DNA from: Gordonia westfalica
GTDB lineage: Bacteria > Actinomycetota > Actinomycetes > Mycobacteriales > Mycobacteriaceae
Reading direction: 5' to 3'
Assembly (NCBI RefSeq): GCF_900105725.1
Contig: NZ_FNLM01000029.1
Coordinates: 1-20,826, forward strand
DNA: 20,826 bases
The first letter of the stretch is position 1, and each line of letters begins with the position of its first letter. The notes beneath the pieces were generated by a model, which worked only from the letters and a program-made list of their open reading frames with translations, made no database searches and was not told the DNA's origin. This document shows positions 1-6,822 of the stretch, piece by piece. The position numbers and the translations under genes were made by a program.

Positions 1-116
1 CGCCGGGTCGACGAAGATGGTCGACGCCGACGGCTTCTGCGGTGTCACACGACGGACGCGAGATGCTGGCTCTTACGGTGGAAGTCGCCTTCGGAAGTTT
101 TCTGCCAGTTCGACAT
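1..116 (-). CDS. Unknown gene, 5' part only, cut by the window edge
   Basis: An ATG at 116-114 has a good Shine-Dalgarno (AGAAGGA) just upstream and starts 3 nt after the stop of the preceding gene, as expected for the next gene of a leftward operon. The protein begins MSNWQKTSEGDFHRK and meets a TGA after 23 codons (about 45-47). A neighbouring frame is open from there to position 1, which fits one lost base, as seen repeatedly in the next 800 bp. I do not recognise the family. It could also be a genuine 23-residue peptide. Confidence 0.4.
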
Positions 117-119
117 GGG

Positions 120-900
120 CTATCCTTCTAGTTGTGTGATGACGCTGTTGAGTGCGTCGCGGACGCGGATCAGATCGCTGAGGTTGGACGCCTTGATCTG
201 GTCCTTGTTCTTTTCAGGCGGTCGTCGGCGGCGAGCCGGTTGACCGATTCGACAGCGCGCTTCAGGTTGAAAGTCGCGGAGTCGAAAGCATCTGTGATGG
301 GCCGACGCTTCGGCGTGGCCGGTTGTGCGGTGCGGGGGTCGGCGTGGGAGCGTTGAGTTCAGCGAGGGCGGCATCGGTGAAGCCGGGGGCGATCTCGACC
401 GGCTCGGCCTCAACCTCGGCATCGATGTCGGGTTCCGGATCGATCCGGCGGCTGCCGATCTCGCTACGGATCGCCGCCGCGGTCGGCCTACCCCCGGTGG
501 CCTCGTTGACCTTCGCCATAACATCCACGGCTTCAGCGGGTCAAGGCCTGTCAGCTCCCGCGCCTGCCCTCATTGGCCGGAAGTGCCGGTGTGTCACCAA
601 TTGGTGACGTCGCCATCTCCAGGGCGGCTTCCATGCCGTCAACAACGGTCGCCGCACTCATGAGGTCATAGGCCGCTTACGGCTAAGGTTCCACCGGCTC
701 TGGCAGTACACCTCGAACGACGCATACTCGTGCCGATAAAGGCGATCGTCACGGATCTTCGCCAGGGCGCGGCCTATCTCGATGAACGACTCGAGACCTC
801 GCTCGATGACAGACTCTTGCTGCTCGAGGTCATCTCTCAGTGCTGACAACTGATCGGCAGCGGCGACCGGCTCGCCGGGCAGATAGCTCGGGTAGCTCAT
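120..900 (-). CDS. DNA-binding-like phage/plasmid regulatory protein (frameshifted here)
   Basis: Reading from ATG 900-898 (Shine-Dalgarno GGGAG upstream) and allowing five single-base losses, near 672, 555, 538, 334 and 212 and each in or beside a homopolymer, gives one continuous protein of 261 residues ending at TAG 122-120. The corrected length is exactly 786 nt. The first 80 residues carry the pattern IGRALAKIRDDRLYR followed by FEVYCQSRW, common in actinobacterial phage and plasmid proteins with a recombinase/ParB-like helical N-terminus. The middle is acidic and Pro/Ala-rich, and the C-terminus is helical (DLIRVRDALNSVITQL). It lies downstream of the Cro-like gene, so a regulatory or early role is likely. 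No enzymatic motif is visible. The frameshifts look like sequencing errors rather than decay because the whole protein reads through once they are repaired. Confidence 0.65.
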
Positions 901-1070
901 CGGTTCACTCCCTCTACTGGTTTGGTGACCGGGGCGGCTCCCCCGCCCGGCCTGCGCGGGCTCCTGCGAGAGGGAGGGGGCCTGCGCGCTCCCGCACCGG
1001 CAGCGGTCAGCACGGGAGTGATCTACGAAGTCGGCAACGAGTGCTCGGACAACCGACCGCGGGTGCTCGA

Positions 1071-1343
1071 TCACGCGACCACCCGCCGTTGATTGCTATT
1101 ACGTCCATTGCTAGCGGATGCGTGCTCCACGAAAAGGAGATGCAGAGGCACGTCGAGAGCCTCCGCGATGCGTTCGGCCAACTGCGGTGTGCACGTGGTC
1201 TTGTTCTCGGCGCAGAGGTGCCCAATGAAGCTCTTTGAGCATCCGGCATACCGCCCAAGCCTGGCCATCGAAAATCCGCGCTGGTTCATCAGTGCTCGGA
1301 GAGTGTCCCGGATGTGAGTTTCATCCAACTGCCTTTCGGCCAT
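1071..1343 (-). CDS. XRE-family helix-turn-helix protein, Cro-like
   Basis: A 90-aa protein with an XRE helix-turn-helix at about residues 20-71 (RGFSMARLGRYAGCSKSFI, then the ending AERIAEALDVPLHLLF typical of these domains). It is transcribed leftward, divergently from the repressor at 1596, the arrangement of cro/repressor pairs in temperate actinophages. A predicted promoter lies at 1407-1436. There is no good Shine-Dalgarno near ATG 1343-1341; GGAGG is about 20 nt upstream. A 170-nt gap follows before the next gene, containing the direct repeat GGCCTGCGC at 949-957 and 979-987. The role as Cro-like early regulator is inferred from position. It could instead be another small XRE regulator such as an excision control protein. 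Confidence 0.8.
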   Translation of the reverse strand: MAERQLDETHIRDTLRALMNQRGFSMARLGRYAGCSKSFIGHLCAENKTTCTPQLAERIAEALDVPLHLLFVEHASASNGRNSNQRRVVA

Positions 1344-1406
1344 CGTTTGTATGACGCCACTTCATCCTCCATGGTCAACGGGTTGGTGTCAACTGTCGAT
1401 GGATAA

Positions 1407-1436
1407 AACATACGACACTGGTAGACGCTTACGCAA
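1407..1436 (-). promoter_or_regulatory. Predicted leftward early promoter
   Basis: On the minus strand TTGCGT (1436-1431) and TATGTT (1412-1407) are separated by 18 nt. Transcription would start near 1400 and run into the Cro-like gene. GTCAAC half-sites lie just downstream, at 1374-1379 and 1388-1393. Confidence 0.45.
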
Positions 1437-1448
1437 GTAATCACAGCG

Positions 1449-1476
1449 TTGTAGTTCCGCAGCCAGCGGATATGAT
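1449..1476 (+). promoter_or_regulatory. Predicted repressor promoter
   Basis: TTGTAG (1449-1454) and TATGAT (1471-1476) are separated by 16 nt. This would give a leader of about 110 nt before GTG 1596. GGTCAACGG at 1499-1507 lies in the leader and repeats the sequence at 1373-1381, so it is a candidate operator half-site for the repressor or Cro-like protein. Confidence 0.4.
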
Positions 1477-1595
1477 GGCGTCCAACACTGGATGAAACGG
1501 TCAACGGCAAAACGCCAATTCCGGCCGTTGTGGGGTAGACGGATGGGTGAGCGAATGACTAGCGACGTTCATACTCGGACGGCAGGCTCTGAGTC

Positions 1596-2354
1596 GTGAG
1601 CAAATTGTGGGAGTTCGTCCAGGCCCACCTGGACAGGACGGGAGCATCCGAGGCGGCGTTCGCACGCCAGATCGGTAGCATCCCGCAGACTGTCAACTCG
1701 TGGAAGAAGCGCGGTTGAAGCAGCTCCCGAAGTCGCCACTCTCCGTGCGATCTCAGAGATCACCGGCGCCAACTACGCGGACATCATTTCGGCCGTACTA
1801 ACTGACATCGGGTACATCGAGGACGGCGAGCTGCCTACGGAGGCGATTACACCGAACGACCATCGGCAGATCGCTTTAGCAGCTCACCTACTTGTCGAGG
1901 CGGTTCCGAATATCGACGAACTTGATATCCCATTCGAGGACGTCTTTACGTTCGTTGGACTGGTCGAGCAGTCCGCGGGACTTCTTGGGCGCACTGGTCT
2001 CCATCAGGTAGATGACGCGACGGCGCAGGAGATTGTGGCCGAAGCCCGGAAAGCCGCGAGCAAGTATCGGCGGCTAGCACGGAGGGTGGCGGCTTCGCTC
2101 ACAGGTGATGACGCGTCGGCAGATCGCCGACCGTCCGAGAGCCTGGAGGATTCCGATGCCCTACCAACTGATTCGCCCGCGTCGCCGGAGCACCGGGCGA
2201 AGCGAGTGAAGAGCAGAAGACCACAGCCGGCGGCAAGGTCACAGCCTTGCCTTCCCGGAATCAAGTCCCCAAACCTGAGCGGCCCGAGGATGCGAAGGCC
2301 GCCCGCAAGCGGAACCCACGGTTCAAACCCCAAGACCCTGACGAATCTCATTGA
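1596..2354 (+). CDS. Phage immunity repressor, XRE type (only copy with its start; frameshifted)
   Basis: This is the only copy holding the whole gene. After restoring three bases lost from G/C runs (near 1714, 1727 and 2188, each present in another copy) it encodes 253 residues from GTG 1596 to TGA 2352-2354. A helix-turn-helix covers about residues 18-57 (FARQIGSIPQTVNSWKKRG). The middle is helical and the last 80 residues are charged, Pro-rich and probably unstructured with a basic end. It stands divergent from a Cro-like gene and upstream of an ImmA-type protease, the usual repressor place in actinophages. Known repressors of this kind bind operators and keep lytic promoters silent in the lysogen. 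The Shine-Dalgarno before the GTG is weak. An imperfect hairpin (CCCTGAC pairing with GTCAGGG) overlaps the stop. Confidence 0.75.
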
Positions 2355-2387
2355 TGTTATTCGAGGTCAGGGCCGTTTCTGTCAGAG

Positions 2388-2824
2388 GTGCATGTTCCTA
2401 TTTCGGACATGAACTGGCATCCCTGGCGGTCAGCCCGCGATGACTACCCGCACATCGCGATCGACTGCACACAGCGACTCTCACCCGGAACGATGGGCTC
2501 AACGGCGAGCGCACCATCTGGATTCACCGCGGCCTCACCCAAGCGGAGAGACGGTGCACCCTCACCCACGAGCTGCTGCACCGGGAGATGCCTGACGCTG
2601 ATGAGGACACGATTGAGCGTGAGACGGCTCGCCGGCTGATCACACTCCCGCAGTTGGTGGACGCCTTCCGTTGGCTTCGTCACCCGTCACTGCCTGAGCT
2701 CGCTGAGCATCTGTGGGTGGACGAGCAGACGGCGTGGACGCGGATGCAACACCTGGACCCGATCGAGGTCGCCGAGATCGAAGCGGCGACCGAGGGTGAC
2801 TGGTCGTGGAGTGACGTCGCATGA
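2388..2824 (+). CDS. immA: ImmA-type HExxH metallopeptidase, copy 1 (frameshifted)
   Basis: Same gene as the intact copy at 10775-11212, but one G is missing in the run near 2495, which breaks the frame between residue 36 and the HELLH motif. The stop overlaps the DUF3263 start in ATGA. Confidence 0.8.
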
Positions 2825-3009
2825 CGGACGAAGAGAAGGCGATGCTCGACCTGGCCGGGCGGAGATGGAACTACGCCGGCAACCTCGAGCAGAAGGTGCG
2901 AGACGAGTTCGGCATCAGCCTCACCCGGTTCTGGCAGATTGTGAACCGCCTCCTGGACACTCAGGAAGCTTTAAGCTACTCACCGCAGGTGGTGAACCGT
3001 CTGCGGTGA
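2821..3009 (+). CDS. DUF3263 family small protein, copy 1
   Basis: Identical in sequence to the copy described at 11209-11397; intact here. Confidence 0.8.
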   Translation: MTDEEKAMLDLAGRRWNYAGNLEQKVRDEFGISLTRFWQIVNRLLDTQEALSYSPQVVNRLR

Positions 3010-3029
3010 TTACGAACCCGGAGAACCCC

Positions 3030-3433
3030 ATGAAACGCGCCATCGCCCTGGCAGCAGCAGCCCTCTTCACCACCACCCTCGGCGCAGGAGTAGCCGACGC
3101 CGCACCCCGCGACATCACCCCGACCATCGCCTTCCCCGGCGAACACGTCCGCTACTTCTTCTCCTCCGACACCCCACGCAACGACATCGCCTACTACGCG
3201 GCCGGCGGACGTCTCGTCGTCGCCAAAGATGTGGTGTTCCAGCCCACACTGATCAACATCGGGTCCGGGCCGCGCTACCACACCCACCGGGCGTTCACCT
3301 CACCGGCCGTCAGCTCATCGGTTCGTCGATGCAGACGCGTGGATGGTCGGCGCAGTGTCAGGTGCAGTTGGATGGCCGGACTGTCGACTCGGCGTATGTG
3401 CCGGGTCGCCGATTCGCCAACGCCAACTGCTAG
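3030..3433 (+). CDS. Secreted protein, copy 1 (frameshifted)
   Basis: Copy of the gene at 11418-11822 with one C missing near 3303 (two Cs instead of three), which throws the last third out of frame. Signal peptide and stop codon are still present. Confidence 0.75.
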
Positions 3434-4652
3434 ACGTCGGGAAGCGCGAGTAGTTTCTCGAGTTGCCCGAGGGCGGCGCGGGTGAGGTCGGTGGAGGTGT
3501 GCGCGTACTGCCGGTGCGACGTAGTGGTGGTGTGCCCCAAGATGGCCATTCGGGTGGCTTCCTCCACGCCGGCCTCCTGCAGGAGGGTGGCGACAGTGTG
3601 GCGGGCGGCGTGCTGATCCGGCGCGTCCTCCACCTTCCCCACTACCGCGGCTTGTACACACAGCTGCTTCCAAGCGAGGGTGTCGTCGCGGGGCTGGATG
3701 GCCGCCCCATCGTCCCGGGTGAACACCAACCCCTGCGACGGGTTGCCCTTCTGCTCCCACAATTCGGTGAGCGCAGCAACCACGGGCGGCAGCAAGGGCA
3801 CCAGCCGACGCGACCCCGACGTCTTCGTGGGCACCAGGCACGCCGTCCAGTGCACCGGGGTGAAGGTGAAGGTGTCGGGGACGTCGAACGCTTCCCGCGG
3901 ATACACGTCACCTTGCGGGCGAGGGCCTTTCTTCAACTTCAACCGGGCCAACTGCCACGAGATGTCAATGACACCCACACCGAGGTCGACACGATCCCAG
4001 GTGAGGCCCAAAGCTTCGGCTTGGCGGGCACCGGTCAGTAGGGCCAATGACCAGCGGGCTGCGTCTGTTGCGTCACGTGACGCCACATGCAGAAGCACTG
4101 CCCGTGCCTGCTCCACAGTGAGGGGAACGCGCTCCTCGGAGCGGGCCTGGGGGCGGTCCATACGCTCGCACGGGTTGTTGCCGATCTTCCCGTCTTTCAC
4201 TGCATCCCCCAACGCTTTCGCCAACACTGAGTAGGCGGCTTGGGCGGTGCGGGTGGTGTGTGCGTCGGCGACGTGGTTGACCATGCGGCGAACATCAGTG
4301 GGGGTGAGCTTCCCCAGCTTCTTCGACCCGACATGCGGGATGAGTTGGTGTTTGATGGTGGACCGGTAGGTGGCGAGGGTGCGGGGTTTCAGGCGTGGCG
4401 CGGCGATCGTGTCCACCCAGTAGTCCAGCCACTGGGCGACGGTGATCTGGCCGGCGTTGGGAGGATGCCGTTCGCGAGGTCTTTCCGCATGGCTGCGAGT
4501 TCGGCCACGGCGTCGGCGTATTTCTTGCGTCCACGTTGGTAGTACTTGCCGTCGGGGAGGAGGACTTGCGCCATCCACATGCCGTCGGCCCGTTGGTACA
4601 GTCCGCCTTCACCTTTCGCCCTACGGCGCTTCTTCGGGGCATATCGGCTCAC
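3430..4652 (-). CDS. int: Tyrosine integrase, copy 1 (frameshifted)
   Basis: Copy of the intact gene at 11819-13042. One G is missing from the run at 4459-4461, so the N-terminal 65 residues are out of frame with the rest. The catalytic residues are all encoded. Like copy 3 it has four Cs after the ATA TG of the start region and therefore uses the GTG start (protein begins MSRYAPKK). Confidence 0.9.
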
Positions 4653-4672
4653 TTACGTTTGTACTTACGTTT
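4651..4672 (+). repeat. Arm-type integrase site pair, int-proximal
   Basis: ACTTACGTTT occurs at 4651-4660 and 4663-4672, a tandem pair with 12-bp period directly in front of the integrase start. Tandem arm-type sites are where the N-terminal domain of lambda/L5-like integrases binds. Occupancy could also repress int, since the repeat touches the start codon. Confidence 0.6.
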
Positions 4673-4776
4673 ACCCCAGTCTATGCGCTGTCTAGACAAA
4701 CTCGTGAAAACTTCAGTTACCTGCAGGTATTCGCTCAGCCTTGACAGTAGACCCACCATGAGCATACCCCTAAACA

Positions 4777-4824
4777 CAGCTTCCCAAGCTGAATACGCGG
4801 GTTCGATTCCCGTCATCGGCTCCA
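4777..4824 (+). other. attP core candidate 1: 3' half of tRNA-Gly(CCC)
   Basis: The sequence starts in the anticodon stem (CAGC), reads the loop TTCCCAA with anticodon CCC, then the T-arm CGGGTTCGATTCCCG and the acceptor strand ending GGCTCCA (U73 discriminator as in bacterial tRNA-Gly, then CCA). No matching 5' half lies upstream, so it is not a complete tRNA gene. It is the segment of a host tRNA gene that a phage attP core restores on integration. Confidence 0.75.
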
Positions 4825-4849
4825 GGTCAGAGGGCATTTTCACTCCGAC

Positions 4850-4871
4850 GCTTACGTTTAGACTTACGTGT
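4850..4871 (+). repeat. Arm-type integrase site pair, between the two cores
   Basis: GCTTACGTTT (4850-4859) and ACTTACGTGT (4862-4871) have the same 12-bp period and orientation as the pair at 4651. Confidence 0.55.
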
Positions 4872-4906
4872 ATCTCGCAAAGTGAGGTCCAGTCCCCTCC
4901 GTCGCG

Positions 4907-4953
4907 AGTCTTCCAAACTAGCTACGCGGGTTCGATTCCCGTCACCCGCTCCA
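4907..4953 (+). other. attP core candidate 2: 3' half of tRNA-Gly(TCC)
   Basis: The anticodon loop CTTCCAA (anticodon TCC), T-arm CGGGTTCGATTCCCG and acceptor strand ACCCGCTCCA are those of actinobacterial tRNA-Gly(TCC). No 5' half is present. It lies exactly 129 bp downstream of the corresponding part of core 1, and the two match over the T-arm and for 8 nt past the CCA (GGTCAGAG). Confidence 0.7.
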
Positions 4954-5007
4954 GGTCAGAGACCACACAGGCTCTCGACTACAGCCACGGTTACAGCCAA
5001 GGCATTC

Positions 5008-5046
5008 AAGTACAGCCATCCAGCACCACGCTGGGTGGCTGTACTT
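5008..5046. repeat. 17-bp hairpin with TACAGCC arms
   Basis: The stem 5008-5024 pairs with 5030-5046 (16 Watson-Crick pairs and one T-G), loop ACCAC. No T-run follows on either strand, so it is a poor intrinsic terminator, although it lies just past the end of the leftward small-gene operon. TACAGCC is repeated outside it at 4980-4986 and 4992-4998. Confidence 0.65.
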
Positions 5047-5086
5047 GTACATACACGTCGATGGAGAGCGGCATGAGCCTTCGTAA

Positions 5087-5284
5087 TCAGTCGATGTGCT
5101 CCAGCGCGGTGTCGGCGAACCACCACCCGTCGCCGAACAACTCCCGCGCCCATGCCGTGGCGTGAGTGAACTCCACCCGGTGCAGTAGGTCGGGCACGCG
5201 TTCCTGGGCGATGATCTTCCCAGCCGCCTCGGCGTTCCCTAGTGAGGTCACCCGCACGCGGTCCCCTACCTTGAACTCAGGCAT
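5087..5284 (-). CDS. Small VGDRVR protein B, copy 1
   Basis: Same 65-aa gene as at 6815-7012; intact. It is the last gene of the leftward operon, ending 41 nt from the attP hairpin. Confidence 0.75.
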   Translation of the reverse strand: MPEFKVGDRVRVTSLGNAEAAGKIIAQERVPDLLHRVEFTHATAWARELFGDGWWFADTALEHID

Positions 5285-5471
5285 CGGTCCAGTCCTGTCG
5301 TACGAGCTTGCTGGGATCGTTGGGTACATACTCGCCAACCGTTTCGGGATGGCTGGTGGAGTTGGTGACGTAGAGGATGGGCCAGTCGGTTCCAGGTACG
5401 AAGTCCACGATTCGCCCAGTGTGGTCACCGACAACAGTCCGCACACGATCCCCTACCTTGAACTCAAGCAT
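5277..5471 (-). CDS. Small VGDRVR protein A, copy 1
   Basis: Same 64-aa gene as at 6628-6822; intact. Confidence 0.75.
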   Translation of the reverse strand: MLEFKVGDRVRTVVGDHTGRIVDFVPGTDWPILYVTNSTSHPETVGEYVPNDPSKLVRQDWTDA

Positions 5472-5796
5472 CGTTCCCCGCCCTCGCCTGTTCCAACCGC
5501 CATTCGTGTACGCAGATCATTGCGCCGGTGTGGAGATAGCCCGTGTTGCGGGCGTCGGCGTACACCTGCGCCTCAGCTTGGGCAGGGAACAGCTCCGCAT
5601 TCAACGGGCAGTCGCGGCCAGACAGGACGTTGACGGAGAACTCGCGAGCCTCCCAGGTCCGATCGCCGTGGTCGGCGACACGAACCTCTGAGAAGGTGTC
5701 GGCGGGGTGGGCTTCACGCCGGTGTGCCGGGCGGAAGTTGCGGCATCCCTGCCCGGGAACCACGAGACACTCGTCCTTGAGCTCAGGCGCGCTCAC
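5464..5796 (-). CDS. Unknown 110-aa protein, copy 1
   Basis: Same gene as at 6303-6635; intact. Confidence 0.7.
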   Translation of the reverse strand: MSAPELKDECLVVPGQGCRNFRPAHRREAHPADTFSEVRVADHGDRTWEAREFSVNVLSGRDCPLNAELFPAQAEAQVYADARNTGYLHTGAMICVHEWRLEQARAGNDA

Positions 5797-5975
5797 GGCT
5801 CGACCTCACCAGAGGTGATGTACACGTCTCCGTCATGGAGGACGACACTCTCGGCTTCGCCGTAGTAGTAGCCGCCCGTAGGTTCAGACCACACGCCCAT
5901 CTGCGCCCAGTCGATACAGGCGGTGGCATCCTGGGGCATCTGCTGCAGCTTGGCGATCAGTTCGGCTACGGTCAT
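5793..5975 (-). CDS. Unknown 60-aa acidic protein, copy 1
   Basis: Same gene as at 6124-6306; intact. First gene of the leftward operon. Confidence 0.7.
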   Translation of the reverse strand: MTVAELIAKLQQMPQDATACIDWAQMGVWSEPTGGYYYGEAESVVLHDGDVYITSGEVEP

Positions 5976-6038
5976 TCTCCTATTGTCCCAGGTTGTGGCC
6001 TATTTCTCCGGTGACACACCCACCCTTGCCGGGTTGCC

Positions 6039-6058
6039 TTAAGACCCATGGGTCTTAA
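6039..6058. repeat. Turning point 1 (centre of palindrome 1)
   Basis: The perfect 20-bp palindrome TTAAGACCCATGGGTCTTAA is centred between 6048 and 6049, and everything outside it is mirrored for over 4 kb. The native sequence in copy 3 (from 14432) reads TTAAGATCCCCACATGGGTC and carries on into new sequence, so the palindrome is not native. GATCCC and GGGTC form the imperfect inverted repeat at which the strand turned. The left flank (6031-6040) is slightly scrambled compared with the other copies. Confidence 0.9.
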
Positions 6059-6061
6059 TGG

Positions 6062-6074
6062 CTTGCCCGGCAAG
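6062..6074. promoter_or_regulatory. Palindromic operator candidate before the small-gene operon
   Basis: CTTGCCCGGCAAG is a 13-bp palindrome with a single central base, 50 nt upstream of the 60-aa gene. It recurs at the same place in copies 3 and 4. It may bind a regulator of the operon; no strong -35/-10 pair is evident nearby. Confidence 0.3.
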
Positions 6075-6123
6075 GGTGGGTGTGTCACCGGAGAAATAGG
6101 CCACAACCTGGGACAATAGGAGA

Positions 6124-6306
6124 ATGACCGTAGCCGAACTGATCGCCAAGCTGCAGCAGATGCCCCAGGATGCCACCGCCTGTATCGACTGGGCGCAGAT
6201 GGGCGTGTGGTCTGAACCTACGGGCGGCTACTACTACGGCGAAGCCGAGAGTGTCGTCCTCCATGACGGAGACGTGTACATCACCTCTGGTGAGGTCGAG
6301 CCGTGA
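6124..6306 (+). CDS. Unknown 60-aa acidic protein, first gene of the small-gene operon
   Basis: The protein begins MTVAELIAKLQQMPQDATA, a pattern seen at the start of many small phage proteins in which a helix is followed by a short beta domain (here GEAESVVLHDGDVYITSG). AGGAGA lies directly before the ATG. The stop overlaps the GTG start of the next gene by 4 nt (GTGA), so the two are probably translationally coupled. No catalytic motif is visible and I cannot assign a function. Confidence 0.7.
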   Translation: MTVAELIAKLQQMPQDATACIDWAQMGVWSEPTGGYYYGEAESVVLHDGDVYITSGEVEP

Positions 6307-6635
6307 GCGCGCCTGAGCTCAAGGACGAGTGTCTCGTGGTTCCCGGGCAGGGATGCCGCAACTTCCGCCCGGCACACCGGCGTGAAGCCCACCCCGCCGA
6401 CACCTTCTCAGAGGTTCGTGTCGCCGACCACGGCGATCGGACCTGGGAGGCTCGCGAGTTCTCCGTCAACGTCCTGTCTGGCCGCGACTGCCCGTTGAAT
6501 GCGGAGCTGTTCCCTGCCCAAGCTGAGGCGCAGGTGTACGCCGACGCCCGCAACACGGGCTATCTCCACACCGGCGCAATGATCTGCGTACACGAATGGC
6601 GGTTGGAACAGGCGAGGGCGGGGAACGATGCTTGA
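6303..6635 (+). CDS. Unknown 110-aa protein, second gene of the small-gene operon
   Basis: GTG start overlapping the previous stop. Four cysteines (CLVVPGQGC, then one in RDCPL and one in ICVHEW) and several histidines suggest possible metal binding, but no named zinc motif is complete. The helical stretch AELFPAQAEAQVYADARNTGY precedes the C-terminus, which is rich in Glu and Arg. It overlaps the start of the next gene by 8 nt. Family not recognised. Confidence 0.65.
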   Translation: MSAPELKDECLVVPGQGCRNFRPAHRREAHPADTFSEVRVADHGDRTWEAREFSVNVLSGRDCPLNAELFPAQAEAQVYADARNTGYLHTGAMICVHEWRLEQARAGNDA

Positions 6636-6822
6636 GTTCAAGGTAGGGGATCGTGTGCGGACTGTTGTCGGTGACCACACTGGGCGAATCGTGGACTTCG
6701 TACCTGGAACCGACTGGCCCATCCTCTACGTCACCAACTCCACCAGCCATCCCGAAACGGTTGGCGAGTATGTACCCAACGATCCCAGCAAGCTCGTACG
6801 ACAGGACTGGACCGATGCCTGA
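6628..6822 (+). CDS. Small VGDRVR protein A (SH3/KOW-like fold suspected)
   Basis: A 64-aa protein beginning MLEFKVGDRVRTVVGDHTGRI. The pattern VGDRVR, short spacer, G-x-I-V is typical of small SH3-like or KOW-like beta barrels common in phages. It shares the start EFKVGDRVR with the next gene, so the pair probably arose by tandem duplication. Its last 8 nt overlap the next gene. The function is unknown; nucleic-acid or protein binding is only suggested by the fold. Confidence 0.7.
   Translation: MLEFKVGDRVRTVVGDHTGRIVDFVPGTDWPILYVTNSTSHPETVGEYVPNDPSKLVRQDWTDA

Larger units (their letters stand above)
4651..5046. other. attP region of the integrase, copy 1
   Basis: These 396 nt contain no credible gene. 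In order they hold two arm-type repeats (4651-4672), two 10-12 bp palindromes (TGTCTAGACA near 4680 and TACCTGCAGGTA near 4720), a tRNA-Gly 3' half (4777-4824), two more arm-type repeats (4850-4871), a second tRNA-Gly 3' half (4907-4953), three TACAGCC repeats and a 17-bp hairpin (5008-5046). The first arm repeat abuts the integrase start codon. Position next to int and the tRNA 3'-end identity are hallmarks of phage attP sites. Confidence 0.8.
1871..6048. repeat. Left arm of palindrome 1 (copy 1 of the locus)
   Basis: This stretch is repeated inverted at 6049-10233, forward again from 10257 and inverted again within 15510-20826. Position 1688-1870 also recurs inverted at 20643-20826. Differences from the other copies are nearly all single-base losses in homopolymers. 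Confidence 0.95.

Noticed and set aside
1596..2354. Integration-dependent immunity with attP inside the repressor gene
   Set aside because: The tRNA cores lie 2.4 kb away beside int. I see no tRNA-like or core repeat in the repressor 3' end.
3275..3841. A 188-aa leftward protein rich in Arg, His and Pro (and its copies)
   Set aside because: A shifted-frame reading of the integrase gene, which has the full catalytic motif set in the other frame.
4777..4953. Two complete tRNA-Gly genes
   Set aside because: Only the halves from the anticodon arm to CCA are present. No D-arm or complementary acceptor 5' strand lies upstream of either.
6039..6058. Hairpin telomere of a linear phage-plasmid at the palindrome centre
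   Set aside because: Copies 3 and 4 continue through this position into 960 nt of further sequence, so it is not a DNA end. The same applies to 10245, which copies 1 and 4 read through.
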